Source of the DNA: Symsagittifera roscoffensis
Taxonomy: Eukaryota; Xenacoelomorpha; Acoela; Convolutidae
Direction of reading: 5' to 3'
Length of the DNA: 64,000 nucleotides
Assembly (NCBI RefSeq): GCF_963678635.1
Contig: NC_087064.1
Coordinates: forward strand, 64,659,548-64,723,547
In this document: positions 21,560 to 33,189 of the stretch, piece after piece
Layout of the letters: every line of letters begins with the position of its first letter
How positions within the stretch are numbered: position 1 is the first letter of the stretch
Made by a program: the position numbers and the translations under genes
Notes under the pieces: generated by a model
Seen by the model: the letters and a program-made list of their open reading frames with translations, nothing else
Database searches by the model: none
What the model was told of the DNA's origin: nothing

Positions 21560-21830
21560 TTGTGCACGAATTCGGAGCACTAAATCAACACGAAGTCGTT
21601 GTTTCTGAGAAGCCCCCATCTTCAACTTTTGTGATGATGGGGTTTTCGGCTGATCCTTCTTCCTCCCAAGGAAAGAGAAAAATGTCGACTGGTTGAGCTG
21701 AGTCAAGTTGAAAATAAATTGATTTTGGTAAGGAGTGAGGGCAACCTTCGTTTCGAATGTGAGGGTTTAACCAATCAGAATTGAGTTTCCAAGTTTGGTC
21801 TGTAGTCATGTCCAATCAGATGTCAGCTTC
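21560..21830 (-). pseudogene. Block E, second ORF fused to promoter
   Basis: An open frame of 76 codons (21585-21815) runs from promoter sequence into E2: AQPVDIFLFPWEEEGSAENP, then GFSETTTSC-stop. The E2 part is intact, with a 3-base insertion (IITK for ITK). The upstream 30 codons are promoter DNA read as protein and include a CCAAT box. E1 is deleted. Confidence 0.5.
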
Positions 21831-21839
21831 CTTTTTTGA

Positions 21840-22110
21840 ATTTCAAAATAAAAATGGTGTCCAATCGGAAAAAAAGTTCCATTTTAGAACCTTTTTAAAT
21901 TTGGTCGTTTCCATTCACAAAAAAGGTTCATTTTTCTTCGAATGATCATATCCAAAAAGAGAACCCTTTTAAGGAACTAAGGACCTCTTCCAAATAAGTA
22001 AAATTGTACACAAAAACAATGAAAAAAATAAACGACCGAATATTGTTTGCTGTAAAAATAGGAAGTATTGCCGATTTAGGTAAAAAAAAGCATACAATTA
22101 GCATTTCCCC
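21840..22110. other. Spacer between E and D
   Basis: Includes TGGTGTCCAATCGGAA and GAACCCTTTTAAGGAACTAAGG, conserved in the right-hand copies (32.7-32.95 kb). No ORF. Confidence 0.35.
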
Positions 22111-22119
22111 TATTTTTTA

Positions 22120-22625
22120 TCAAGTTAATTGAGTTTGTTGTGTGTAATCAAATAAACGTTGCTGATGTTACAGTAGGTAGTCAAGTACTTTGATTTTGAT
22201 GTAAATTTGAGATAATAACTTGAAGTTGAAAAGTTTTTGGAAGCAAATCTCTGGAAGTCTGACTGCAAACCTGAACAAGCAAGATTATGAGCTTTGAAAA
22301 TCGATAAAGTGAAGGAATAAATAACTTGGCAGTGAAGTGTTTTCAAATTGTGGTATCGAGTAGGGGATAAAAAGAGACTTTGATATATTATCATATAGTT
22401 TTTTGATCACTTCGAGTTTTCTGATCACCAAAATTTCGAGAATAAACAAAATTTTTTCCTTGACAGGTTTAATTCAGCGATAAATTTGAAGCTTTGATAC
22501 TCAATACTTGGTTCAAAATTAAAATATTTGCTTGAGTGTTTTCTCTAAAAAAACTTTGAAAATCAATCGGATTCAGAGTAACTCAAAATTCAAATGTTTT
22601 TCGATGAACATTTTTAATTAATGAT
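22120..22625 (-). pseudogene. Block D, broken
   Basis: The C-terminal half is partly open (22125-22394, 89 codons in a shifted frame). The N-terminal MDFLIDEIGVDS region is lost: CAATCGGATTCAGAGTAAC joins across the missing part. FEASFEYQSF-coding sequence is still traceable near 22490. Confidence 0.5.
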
Positions 22626-22669
22626 TAGAATTTCTACAAAAATAAAAACAGTTCACTCTTAGAAAAAGC

Positions 22670-22830
22670 TGGATTGTGATTTGTTGACCTTAAAATTGTT
22701 GAAAATTCTAAGACCGTTGAATCTCATTTCTGATTGGTCAATATCAAAAAAATAAAATTTTCTTATAAGTATTGCTCGATTCTGATTGGTTGATAGTAAA
22801 ATTTTCGAAAACTCTATGGTTAGATTGGAT
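22670..22830 (+). promoter_or_regulatory. CCAAT cluster between D and A
   Basis: CTGATTGGTCA at about 22729 and CTGATTGGTTGA at about 22781, with a weakened third box (GATTTGTTGACC) near 22678. Confidence 0.4.
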
Positions 22831-23019
22831 GATTTGTATTTCAGCTAGGCTAAATAGCAGTTCCGTTCTGATTTTCTTTCACGTTAAAAGTACTTGGTTA
22901 AGAAACTCATTTAAAAGTTTTGATTTATTTTTATTCATTTTTAAGACTGTTCAAATCTTCTTTTCTAAAAATTTAAGACTTTCGAAATCTTGTATTTTTT
23001 CTTTCTTTACCTATTGAGA

Positions 23020-23262
23020 TGCCGTCACTCAAAAGAAAGGCAAGGGGTTCATGTTTTGAATGTGGCAGAGAAAACACACGTAATGATGCATCAAGACTGT
23101 GGCGTTTTAAAGTGTTCCAAATGTAACTTTTATACCTATAGCAGCGAGGAACTCACTAATCATAACAAGAAGAAGCATTATCTTGTTCAACGTACTCTTA
23201 AAATTTGTGCTCAGCAGTCTCGAGACACACCCCAACAGAAGGTAAAATTAAAATTTTTTCAA
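23020..23262 (+). pseudogene. Block A zinc-finger ORF, type 1, nearly complete
   Basis: Start M-P-S-L-K-R-K-A-R. The first pair is CFEC. A 13-base loss (after GCATCAAGACT) shifts the frame. Downstream, 22990-23265 keeps in another frame C-G-V-L-K-CSKC, then NFYTYSSEELTN-H-NKKK-H, followed by CAQQSRDTPQQK. This is the best-preserved finger in the window: C-x2-C-x12-H-x4-H. The end either stops at F-F-Q-TAA, overlapping an AATAAA, or splices at AG-GTAAAATT; both are plausible. It leads into the left arm of the large inverted repeat. Confidence 0.6.
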
Positions 23263-24750
23263 TAAAATCATAGGAGAAAATACAATAAATATGAAATACT
23301 CCAGTAAAAAATATATAATTTTTTCATCACTATTCTTGATATGTCATTTGTTTTTTAGTTCAATCGTTCTGATTGATGATAACAGAAGCAACACTCGATT
23401 TCAAATTGTCGTGAAACTTTCATTTGAAGTTAATCCAAAAATCTTTAACCTTCAGTAAAAACTCCATTGGTTGCAAGCTTGTGGAGAGTTTTTTGCGAAA
23501 ATTTTTTTGTAAAAGGGAAAAATATACGCTAGTGAGTCCTTAAGTAATTGTTGAAATAATGTGAAAAACTGGATATTTATATATTGTCGACTAATCGAAA
23601 ATTTTTGCCTAGTTCCTATTTCAAAGTTTTCCTTGTTCAGTGCTCGTAACAGTGTTCATAAAGTAGTGCAATTTTAAGCAGATATTGAGGGAAGATTTTT
23701 TCTGAACTATGGTTTCTACTGTTTTTTGACGATTTCTGAAAAAAAATTGATAGCTGACCTAGGAAAGATAAGAAAATAATATGTTTTTGCTAACTTTTAA
23801 AAATTTCAACTTAAAAATATACAACACTCTCAAGTAAAGGTTTATTTCATGATAAAAAATCATAGTTGAAACATCAACAAATAGTTATCAGGTTTAAAAA
23901 ATTGTTATAAGTTTTTCAGAAAAAGACTTAAGGTACTCATTCTGCTTCGGATTATTGAATATTCGTTGGAAAGATACAAATTTCTATCTAAAATTCAACT
24001 TTCAAGTATAATATTGTTCAAATTGAATTAACTTGGAAGATAATAGATGAAGCAGAAACTGAAAAATTAAAAAATTGAGATTGGAAAGAGTGTCAAAGAA
24101 TTATACTTATGTGTATTTTTTTGTTTGAAAACTTGCCATCATTTGGAATATTACGTAATTTTTTCTGAAAATTCAGATATTGTGAGGATAATTTGTGTGA
24201 AATAAACCCAACACCGACATCTTTTGGAAGATGATACATGAAGCGTCAACTGATAGTTGCTTTCAAGATCTACATTTCATTACTTTGGACTAAAAAAGGG
24301 ATGAAAAATTTTTTTAATGAAGCTTGCTTAAAACTTCGATACAAAATGATACTTTAGCAGAATCAGTCATAGGATCTCTTAATTATTAGAAAATTAACAG
24401 GAAAACTTTCATTAGACACACAGCAAAAAACTCAACGTAAAAAAACACCTACATTTTCTCAATTTCTACATGTACTAATTAATTCTTTGACTAGCACCGA
24501 TTCTTTCTCACTTAGACCTTTTTGTGAAAAATTCCGACAAAAATCAAAATAATAATGCAATTTAATAACTATTTTGCAAGAAAAGTGATAGTTAATCATT
24601 CCAGAAAATGTAGCAACTGAACAACGAGACCTAACGGAGATCATGTACAAGCTACAAGGTAATAATCAGACGTTATCAGTTCTAATTTTTTCTCTGCCAG
24701 CAAATTGTCCGTTCAATTGATTCTAAATTCTCCCTAGTTCTCCATTTCTG
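23263..24750. repeat. Left arm of large inverted repeat
   Basis: It is the reverse complement of about 26056-27790. Example pair: TTTGCTGGCAGAGA(T) at 26099 with TCTCTGCCAGCAAA at 24692; the B ORF is also paired. Arm similarity is high in the inner part and lower toward 23.3-23.9 kb. No gene other than B is recognised. Confidence 0.8.
24093..24239 (-). CDS. Block B ORF (48 codons)
   Basis: Uninterrupted frame from M-Y-H-L-P-K-D-V-G-V-G to I-S-I-I-L-stop. It contains an internal AATTTTCAG that could serve as a splice acceptor, so it may be an exon rather than a complete gene. It faces the A ORF convergently across the arm. Confidence 0.35.
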   Translation of the reverse strand: MYHLPKDVGVGFISHKLSSQYLNFQKKLRNIPNDGKFSNKKIHISIIL

Positions 24751-26055
24751 ATTAAAAATCCTTGCAAATGAGTTCAAAAGCGAAACTAGGCAATAAGCGG
24801 GATAATTTTAAAATGTAGAAAATTTTTAAGGAAAAATCAAGAAAATTTTGCTGTAGAAGCAACAAAGAGATTATCATCAGTTTGAAGAAGATTTTGTTGA
24901 GTTTCATCCAATCTAATAAACGTTTAACAAAAATGTACACTATTTTTAGTCGCTTTTTGCAGTAACATGTTCATTTGTCATCAATGATCCTAAACCTAAT
25001 ATGAAAATTAATTTAAAAAACTTCTCAGATGTTGTTAGTTTTGTTCAGGTTTGGGTTAATCATTGAGAAAAAACTTAGGAGGAGTTCGATCATGGAGTTT
25101 TATCAAGAAATTTCAACGGTTATTGCTCTTATTGTTTATTTGAACTGAAATTCTTAGGTAATTTTTCCTTGAACTGGTTCAAAAACAAATTATTCAAACA
25201 AATGAAATTATCAAAATGAAAAATTTTATTTATAGGTTCGATCAACTTTTACTTTACTTTCTCGAAAATTACAATTAATTATACTATTTTCCCGAGAAAT
25301 CGGAAGTCTCAATATTGATTCAGCTAATATGAGCTGTATATGCTCAGAACATTATAGAAACTACTTTTTTTGCTAAAATTGTGGTAAATTTTATCAGATT
25401 TCAAAATTTTGAGAGAAAATTGTGGAAAAATCCATATTTTCATTCAAAGTTGTCCTTGCCTCAACATGATGCCAACTAAAGTACAAATTGAGTCTAATTT
25501 TAAACTCTGTACCTAAGTTTATTTTTGCGATTAGACCAGAAGCAAAAAAAATAGCCAAATCTTAGAGATTCCTACAACTTGATTCCAAAAACATGAAATT
25601 TTAGCTATTTTTTCCAAAAACTTCAAATTTTTGCAAATTTAAGAAACCTTGACTTTTTCCATGTTTCAGTCGGTTTGAAATCATAATGAGCTTTCACTGT
25701 GGTATTCAGAACTTCAAATAACCTGCGTTTGAGTTAAAGTTAGGGTTAATTTTAATACTTTGAGTGAAATTATTGGAAAATTCTTATTTTTCTCAAAGTT
25801 TTTTATCATTGTCTCAACATGAATCCAATTAAATTACATCTTGGGCCTAATTTTGAAATCTACACGTAAATTAACAACAATATTTTACAGCTAGATCAGA
25901 AGCGACAAAAGACAAAAAAACCAAATAAATCTGAGATTTCTGCAATTTTTTCCAAAAAAATTAAAACTTCTGCAATTTTTTCCAAATACTTTAAACTTTC
26001 GCTTTTTTTTCCAAAAAACTTGAAGTTTTTCGAAGTTTCAGTGAGAAAGTTTAGT
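24751..26055. repeat. Centre of inverted repeat
   Basis: Unpaired core of the inverted repeat. It holds an internal direct duplication of about 345 bases: CAACATGATGCCAACTAAAG (25463) matches CAACATGAATCCAATTAAA (25811). T-rich TGCAATTTTTTCCAAA repeats occur near 25925-26020. Only the right half of this centre recurs at 34.8 and 39.4 kb. A leucine-rich minus ORF at 24752-24940 (LMIISLLLLQQ) could encode a membrane helix but has no support beyond recent duplication. Confidence 0.65.
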
Positions 26056-27790
26056 CAGAACTGGACAATTAGGGACAAAATAGTATCAATTGAACAAACA
26101 ATTTGCTGGCAGAGATAGAATTAGAACTGATAACGTCTGATTATTACCATGTAACTTGTACATGTTCTCGTTTAGGTCCCCTTGTTCAGTTGCTACAACT
26201 TTTCGAATGATTAACTATCACTTTTCTTGCAAAATAGTTAATGAATTGCATTATTATTCTTGATTTTTGTCGGAAGTTTTCACAAAAAACTCTAAGTGAG
26301 AAAGAATTGGTGCCGGTCAAAGCATTAAATAGTACATGTAGAAATTGAGAATATATAGGTGTTTTTTATAGGAGTTATTTCAACAAATTAAGAGCAGCTC
26401 TATTGCTTATAATCTGAAACACTTCGGAAGTAGAACTTTGCAAGTGGACATAGTTCCTAACTCCTGCAACTTCCAAATACTTCTGAAAAAATGCTTCTTA
26501 AAAAATTGATTTAGAAAAGGACAACGAGCTGCAAACCGTAGCAATTGATTTATTTTGCCAATTTTATTCTTTTGCAAAAAAAAACTCTATAGTTCTCATT
26601 TAAAAAACTGAAGCCAAATAAAACAAAATATTTGCTGTGTGTCTAACTGAAACTTTTACTAAACTAAAATCAAGAGATCTTATGACTGATTCTGCTAAAG
26701 TATCAGTTTGCTTAGAAGTTTTAAGCAAGCTTCATAAAAAGTTTTCTCCATCCAATTTTTTTTAATCCAAAGTAATGAAATGTAGATCTTGAAAGCAACT
26801 ATCAGTTGATGCTTCATGTATCATCTTCCAAAAGATGTCGGTGTTGGGTTTACTTCACACAAATTATCCTCACAATATCTGAATTTTCAGAAAAAATTAC
26901 CTAATATTCCAAATGATAGCAAGTTTTCCAACAAAAAAATACACATGAGTATAATTCTTTGAAACTCTTTCCAATCTAAACTTTTTTTTTCAATTCTGCT
27001 TCATCTATTATCTTCTAAGTTAATTCAATTTGAACAATATTATACTTTAAAGTTGATTTTTAGATAGAACATTCTATCATTTTAACAAACATTCAATAAC
27101 CCGAAGCAAAATAATACCTTAAATCTTTTTCTGAAAAACTTTCAACAATTTTTTCAACCTGATAACTATGTGTTGCTGTTTCAACTATGATTTTCTTTCA
27201 TGAACTAAAACTTTACTTGAGAGTTTTGTATATTTTTAAGTTGAAGTTTTCAAAAACTAGCAAAATTATAAATTTTTTATCTTTGCTAGGTCAGTTATCA
27301 ATAACTTGTCTGAAATTGTCAAAAACAGTAGAAAACCATAGCTCAGAAAAAATCTTCCCTCATTATCTGCTTAAAATTGCACTACTATATGAACACTTTT
27401 ACGAGCACTGAACAAGGAAAACTTTGAAAAAGGAACTAGGCAAAAACTTTCAAATAGTCGATGTTATATAAATATCCAGTTTTTCACATTCTTTCAACAA
27501 GTACTTATAAACTCATTAGCGTAAATTATTCACTTTAATTAAAAAAAATTTCGCAACAAACTCTCCACAAGCTTGCATCTAATGGAGTTTTTACTGAAGG
27601 TTACGGAATTTTGGATTAGTTTCCAATGAAAACTTCACGAAATTTTGAAATCGATTGTTGCTTCTGTTATCATCAATCAGAACGATTGAACTAAAAAACA
27701 AATGACAGATCAAGAATAGTGATGAAAAAACTATATATTTTTTACTAGAGTTTTTCATATTTTTTGTATTTTCTCCTATGTTTTTATTGA
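26056..27790. repeat. Right arm of large inverted repeat
   Basis: Pairs with 23263-24750. Order outward: GAACTGATAACGTCTGATTA, AAGAGCAGCTCTATTG (C block), B ORF, CTGTTTCA at about 27174, and the tail leading into a truncated A. Confidence 0.8.
26816..26962 (+). CDS. Block B ORF (48 codons)
   Basis: Intact frame differing from the minus-strand copy at 24093 by a few residues (FTSHKL against FISHKL; MSIIL against ISIIL). Preceded by AGTTGATGCTTC. No signal peptide, helix or metal motif; many Lys, Ser and Asn. Confidence 0.35.
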   Translation: MYHLPKDVGVGFTSHKLSSQYLNFQKKLPNIPNDSKFSNKKIHMSIIL

Positions 27791-28026
27791 TGAAATTTTA
27801 TTTTTACCTTCTCTTGGGGTGTGTTTGGAGACTGCTGAGCACAAATTTTAAAGTATGTTGAAAAAGATAATGCTTCTTCTTTAATGATTATACTTATGTG
27901 TATTTTTTTGTTGGAAAACTTGCTATCATTTGGAATATTAGGTAATTTTTTCTGAAAATTCAGATATTGTGAGGATAATTTGTGTGAAATAAACCCAACA
28001 CCGACATCTTTTGGAAGATGATACAT
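27784..28026 (-). CDS. Chimeric B-A ORF (80 codons)
   Basis: Reads from the B start (M-Y-H-L-P-K-D) through IHISIII, crosses the duplication joint at about 27885, and continues into A, ending in CAQQSPNTPQEKVKIKFHQ and a stop. The A part returns to A's own frame because TCTTAAAA became TTTAAAA. The zinc-finger Cys and His residues are absent. It is probably an accident of the duplication, though it is the only fully open frame combining two blocks in one orientation. Confidence 0.4.
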   Translation of the reverse strand: MYHLPKDVGVGFISHKLSSQYLNFQKKLPNIPNDSKFSNKKIHISIIIKEEALSFSTYFKICAQQSPNTPQEKVKIKFHQ

Positions 28027-31000
28027 GAAGCGTCAACTGATAGTTGCTTTCAAGATCTACATTTAATTACCTTAGACTAAAAAGCGATGAAAAATTTTTT
28101 TAATGAAGCTTGCTTAAAACTTCGATACAAAATGATACTTTAGCAGAATCAGTCATAGGATCTCTTAATTATTAGAAAATTAACAGGAAAACTTTCATTA
28201 GACACACAGCAAAAAACTCAACGTAAAAAAAACACCTACATTTTCTCAATTTCTACATGTACTAATTAATTCTTTGACTAGCACCGATTCTTTCTCACTT
28301 AGACCTTTTTGTGAAAAATTCCGACAAAAATCAAGAATAATAATGCAATTTAATAACTATTTTGCAAGAAAAGTGATAGTTAATCATTCCAAAAAATGTA
28401 GCAACTGAACAACGAGACCTAACGGAGATCATGTACAAGCTACATGGTAATAATCAGACGTTATCAGTTCTAATTTTTTCTCTGCCAGCAAATTGTCCGT
28501 TCAATTGATTCTAAATTCTCCCTAGTTCTCCATTTCTGATTAAAAATCCTTGCAAAATGAGTTCAAAAGCGAAACTAGGCAATAAGTGGGATAATTTTAA
28601 AATGTAGAAAGTTTTTAAGGAAAAATCAAGAAAATTTTGCTGTAGAAGCAACAAAGAGATTATCATCAGTTTGAAGAAGATTTTGTTGAGTTTCATCCAA
28701 TCTAATAAACGTTTAAGAAAAATGTACACCATTTTTAGTCGCTTTTTGCAGTAACATGTTCATTTGTCATCAATGATCCTAAACCTAATATGAAAATTAA
28801 CTTAAAAAACTTCTCAGATGTTGTTATTTTTGTTCATGTTTGGGTTAATCATTGAGAAAAAACTTAGGAGGAGTTCGATCATGGAGTTTTATCAAGAAAT
28901 TTCAACGGTTATTGCTCTTATTGTTTATTTGAACTGAAATTCTTAGGTAATGTTTCCTTGAACTGGTTCAAAAACAAATTATTCAAACAAATGAAATTAT
29001 CAAAATGAAAAATTTTATTTATAGGTTCGATTAACTTTTACTTTACTTTCTCGAAAATTACAATTAATTATACTATTTTCCCGAGAAATCGGAAGTCTCA
29101 ATTTTGATTCAGCTAATATGAGCTGTATATGCTCAGAACATTATAGAAACTACTTTTTTTGCTAAAATTGGGGTAAATTTTGTCAGATTTCAAAATTTTG
29201 AGAGAAAATTGTGGAAAAATCCATATTTTCATTCAAAGTTGTCCTTGCCTCAACATGATGCCAACTAAAGTACAAATTGAGTCTAATTTTAAACTCTGTA
29301 CCTAAGTTTATTTTTGAGATTAGACCAGAAGCAAAAAAAAATAGCCAAATCTTAGAAATTCCTGCAACTTGATTCCAAAAACATGAAATTTTAGCTATTT
29401 TTTCCAAAAACTTCAAATTTTTGCAAATTTAAGAAACCTTGACTTTTTCCATGTTTCAGTCGGTTTGAAATCATAATGAGCTTTCACTGTGGTATTCAGA
29501 ACTTCAAATAACCTGCGTTTGAGTTAAAGTTAGGGTTAATTTTAATACTTTGAGTGAAATTATTGGAAAATTCTTATTTTTCTCAAAGTTTTTTATCATT
29601 GTCTCAACATGAATCCAATTAAATTACATCTTGGGCCTAATTTTGAAATCTACACGTAAATTAACAACAATATTTTACAGCTAGATCAGAAGCGACAAAA
29701 GACAAAAAAAACAGATAAATCTGAGATTTCTGCAATTTTTTCCAAAAAAATTAAAACTTCTGCAATTTTTTCCAAATACTTTAAACTTTCGCATTTTTTT
29801 CCAAAAACTTGAAGTTTTTCGCAGTTTCAGTGAGAAAGTTTAGACAGAACTGGACAATTAGGGATAAAATAGTATCAATTGAACAAACAATTTGCTGGCA
29901 GAGATAGAATTAGAACTGATAACGTCTGATCATTACCATGTAACTTGTACATGTTCTCGTTTAGGTCCCCTTGTTCAGTTGCTACAACTTTTCGAATGAT
30001 TAACTATCACTTTTCTTGCAAAATAGTTAATGAATCGCATTATTATTCTTGATTTTTGTCGGAAGTTTTCACAAAAAACTCTAAGTGAGAAAGAATTGGT
30101 GCCGGTCAAAGCATTAAATAGTACATGTAGAAATTGAGAATATATAGGTGTTTTTAACGTTGAGTTATTTCAACAAATTAAGAGCAGCTCTATTGCTTAT
30201 AATCTGAAACACTTCGGAAGTAGAACTTTGCAAGTGGACATAGTTCCTAACTCCTGCAACATCCAAATACTTCTGAAAAAATGCTTCTTAAAAAATTGAT
30301 TTAGAAAAGGACAACGAGCTGCAAACCGTAGCAATTGATTAATTTTGCCAATTTTATTCTTTTGCAAAAAAAAGTCTATAGTTCTCATTTAAAAAATTAA
30401 AGCCAAATAAAACAAAATATTTGCTGTGTGTCTAACTGAAAGTTTTACTAAACTAAAATCAAGAGATCTTATGACTGATTCTGCTAAAGTATCAGTTTGC
30501 TTAGAAGTTTTAAGCAAGCTTCATAAAAAGTTTTCTCCATCCAATTTTTTTTTAATCCAAAGTAATGAAATGTAGATCTTGAAAGCAACTATCAGTTGAT
30601 GCTTCATGTATCATCTTCCAAAAGATGTCGGTGTTGGGTTTACTTCACACAAATTATCCTCACAATATCTGAATTTTCAGAAAAAATTACCTAATATTCC
30701 AAATGATAGCAAGTTTTCCAACAAAAAAATACACATGAGTATAATTCTTTGAAACTCTTTCCAATCTAAATTTTTTTTTTCAATTCTGCTTCATCTATTA
30801 TCTTCTAAGTTAATTCAATTTGAATAATATTATACTTGAAAGTTGAATTTTAGATAGAACATTCTATCATTTTAACAAACATTCAATAAACCGAAGCAAA
30901 ATTAATTCCTTAAATCTTTTTCTGAAAAACTTTCAACAATTTTTTCAACTTGATAACTATGTGTTGCTGTTTCAACTATGATTTTCTTTCATGAACTAAA

Positions 31001-31670
31001 ACTTTACTTGAGATTTTTGTATATTTTTAAGTTGAAGTTTTCAAAAACTAGCAAAACTATAAATTTCTTTTCTTTCCTAGGTCAGTTATCAATAACTTGT
31101 CTGAAATTGTCATAAACAGTAGAAAACCATAGCTCAGAAAAAATCTTCCCTCATTATCTGCTTAAAATTGCACTACTATATGAACACTTTTACGAGCACT
31201 GAACAAGGAAAACTTTGAAAAAGGAACTAGGCAAAAACTTTCAAATAGTCGATGTTATATAAATATCCAGTTTTTCACATTCTTTCAACAAGTACTTATA
31301 AACTCATTAGCGTAAATTATTCACTTTAATTAAAAAAAATTTCGCAACAAACTCTCCACAAGCTTGCATCTAATGGAGTTTTTACTGAAGGTTACGGAAT
31401 TTTGGATTAATTTGCAATGAAAATTTCACGACATTTTGAAATCGATTGTTGCTTCTGTTATCATCAATCAGAACAATTGAAATAAAAAACAAATGACAGA
31501 TCAAGAATAGTGATGAAAAAACTATATATTTTTTACTAGAGTTTTTCATATTTTTTGTATTTTCTCCTATGTTTTTATTGATAAAATTTTATTTTTACCT
31601 TCTCTTGGGGTGTGTTTGGAGACTGCTGAGCACAAATTTTAAAGTATGTTGAAAAAGATAATGCTTCTTC
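27888..31670. repeat. Tandem duplication, second copy (3.79 kb)
   Basis: A second left arm (27.9-28.53), centre (28.54-29.84) and right arm (29.85-31.58 kb). Its left arm is shorter because it begins inside B. Together the two copies give alternating inverted arms able to pair in several registers. A Leu-rich ORF at 28511-28732 repeats the one at 24752. Confidence 0.85.
30606..30752 (+). CDS. Block B ORF (48 codons)
   Basis: Identical in layout to 26816-26962, in the second tandem copy; open throughout. The match to its sister is too close to say anything about selection. Confidence 0.35.
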   Translation: MYHLPKDVGVGFTSHKLSSQYLNFQKKLPNIPNDSKFSNKKIHMSIIL

Positions 31671-31832
31671 TTGTTATGATTAGTGAGTTCCTCGCTGCTA
31701 TAGGTTTAAAAATTACACTTCGAACTTTTTAAAACGCCACAGTTTTTTATGAAATCTTGACGCATTCTTACGTGTGTTTTCTCTGCCACATTCAAGACAT
31801 GGAACTCTTGCATTTCTTTTCAGTGACGGCAT
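31575..31832 (-). pseudogene. Block A zinc-finger ORF, type 1, frameshifted
   Basis: Start M-P-S-L-K-R-N-A-R-V-P, with C-L-E-C-G-R-E-N intact. A two-residue A expansion (TTTCATAAAAAACTGTGG) shifts the frame before the finger. In the finger DNA the codon after NF is TAA. Ends Q-TAA overlapping AATAAA. It faces left, away from D, with the CCAAT cluster between. Confidence 0.55.
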
Positions 31833-32034
31833 CTCAATAGGTAAAGAAAGAAAAAATGCGAGATTTTGAATGTCCCAAGTTTTTAGAAAAGAAGCTTTGA
31901 ACAGTCTTAAAAGCGAATAAAAGTAAATCAAAACTGTTAAATGAGTTTCTTAACCAAATATTTTTAACGTGAAAGAAAATCAGAATGGAACTGCTATTTA
32001 GCCTAGCTGAAACACAAATCATCCAATCTAACCA

Positions 32035-32125
32035 GGGAGTTTTCAAATATTTCACTATCAACCAATCAGAATCGAGCATTACTTTTAAGAAAATTTTATA
32101 TTTTTTATATTAACCAATCACAAAT
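32035..32125. promoter_or_regulatory. Divergent CCAAT cluster between A and D
   Basis: AACCAATCAGAATCGAGC at about 32051 and TAACCAATCACAAATGAG at about 32110, 60 bases apart, between A on minus and D on plus. D's ATG follows only 20 bases after the second box, so D's leader is very short or its true promoter was deleted: the 100 bases before D seen at 37.45 and 42.15 kb are absent here. Confidence 0.5.
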
Positions 32126-32133
32126 GAGATTCA

Positions 32134-32656
32134 ATGGATTTTCTTATTGATGAAATAGGCGTTGACTCTTACTTTTTTCACAATTTTTTGGACGTTTATG
32201 TTGTCCAAAATAGACTTCTCCGACTGAGTAAAGGTTTATTTAGAGAAAAACACTCAAGCAAATATTTAACTTTTGAAGCAAGTTTTGAGTATCAAAGCTT
32301 CAAACTTACCGCTGATATAAACCTGTCAAGGGAAGAATTTTTGTTAATTCTCGAAACTTTGAAAGTGATCAAAAAAATTTATGATAATATATCAAAGTCT
32401 CTTTTTATTCCCTACTCGATACCAAAATTTAAAACCACTTCACTGCAAAGTTGTTTATTCCTTCACTTTAACGATTTTCAAAACTCAAAATCTTGCTTGT
32501 TCAGGTTTGGAGTCAGACTTCCAGAGATTTGCTTTAAAAAAACTCATCAACTTCGAGTTATCATCTCAAATTTACATCAAAATCAAAAATCTTGACTACC
32601 TACTGAAACATCAGCAATTTTTATTTGATTACATACCACAAATTCAATTAATTTGA
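32134..32656 (+). pseudogene. Block D ORF, best N-terminal copy
   Basis: 153 open codons from M-D-F-L-I-D-E-I-G-V-D-S (32134-32595). A seven-A run (CTTTAAAAAAACTC) adds a base compared with CTTTCAAAAACTC at 47468. The last residues therefore go out of frame and the usual end F-D-Y-I-P-Q-I-Q-L-I lies in the next frame (stop 32654-32656). Full length would be about 170 codons. Family unknown. The stretch LTADINLSREEFLLILETLK has a strand-LS-E-helix look, comparable with parts of H and L. Composition is protein-like, with few low-complexity runs. Confidence 0.5.
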
Positions 32657-32659
32657 TAA

Positions 32660-33185
32660 AAAAAGGGGAAATGCTACTTTTTTTAAATTATATCGGCAAT
32701 ATTTCCCAATTTTCATAGCAAGCAACTTTTTTTCGTTTATTTTTACGATTGTTTTTGTGTAGAATTTTACTTATTTGGATGCGTTAAGTCCTTTAAAGGG
32801 TTCTCTTTTTGGATATGACCATTCGAAGAAAAAAGAACATTTTTGTGAATGGATACGACCAAACCTAAAAAGATCCTAAATTGGACTTTTGTTTCCAATC
32901 GGACACCATTTTTTTTTTGGAATTCAAAAAAAGGAAGCTGACATCTGATTGGACATGACTACAGACCAAACCTGGAAACTCAATTCTGATTGGTTAAACC
33001 CTCACATTCGAGTTGAAGGTTGCCCTCATTCCTATCTAAAAATCATTTTTTTTTTCAATTTAACTGCCGTCAACTACCTCCCCTCTCAGCTCGAATCAAT
33101 TTAAGTTTATGTCATCTTTCGTCAATTATCTCCTTCCTCGCCTCTAAATCATTTTTGTTTTTACTTTTGTACGCAACTCATAGCT
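32660..33185. promoter_or_regulatory. D-E spacer with CCAAT box
   Basis: TTCTGATTGGTTAAACCC at about 32985 lies 200 bases before E. A CT-rich leader (CAACTACCTCCCCTCTCAGC) is present near 33071. The segment 32540-32925 is almost identical to 47475-47847. No ORF. Confidence 0.45.
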
Positions 33186-33189
33186 TTAA

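Larger units (their letters stand above)
24101..27880. repeat. Tandem duplication, first copy (3.79 kb)
   Basis: Offsets to the second copy stay at 3787-3791 from the B ORF (24111 to 27898) through the centre (26062 to 29851) to the A boundary (27781 to 31572). Differences are sparse single bases and run-length changes, so the duplication is recent. The joint lies near 27880-27888 inside block A. Confidence 0.85.

Noticed and set aside
24752-24940. Leu-rich membrane-like ORF (also 28511-28732)
   Set aside because: Exists twice only because of the recent tandem duplication; A/T-rich DNA easily yields Leu/Ile/Phe runs. Mentioned in the centre entry only.
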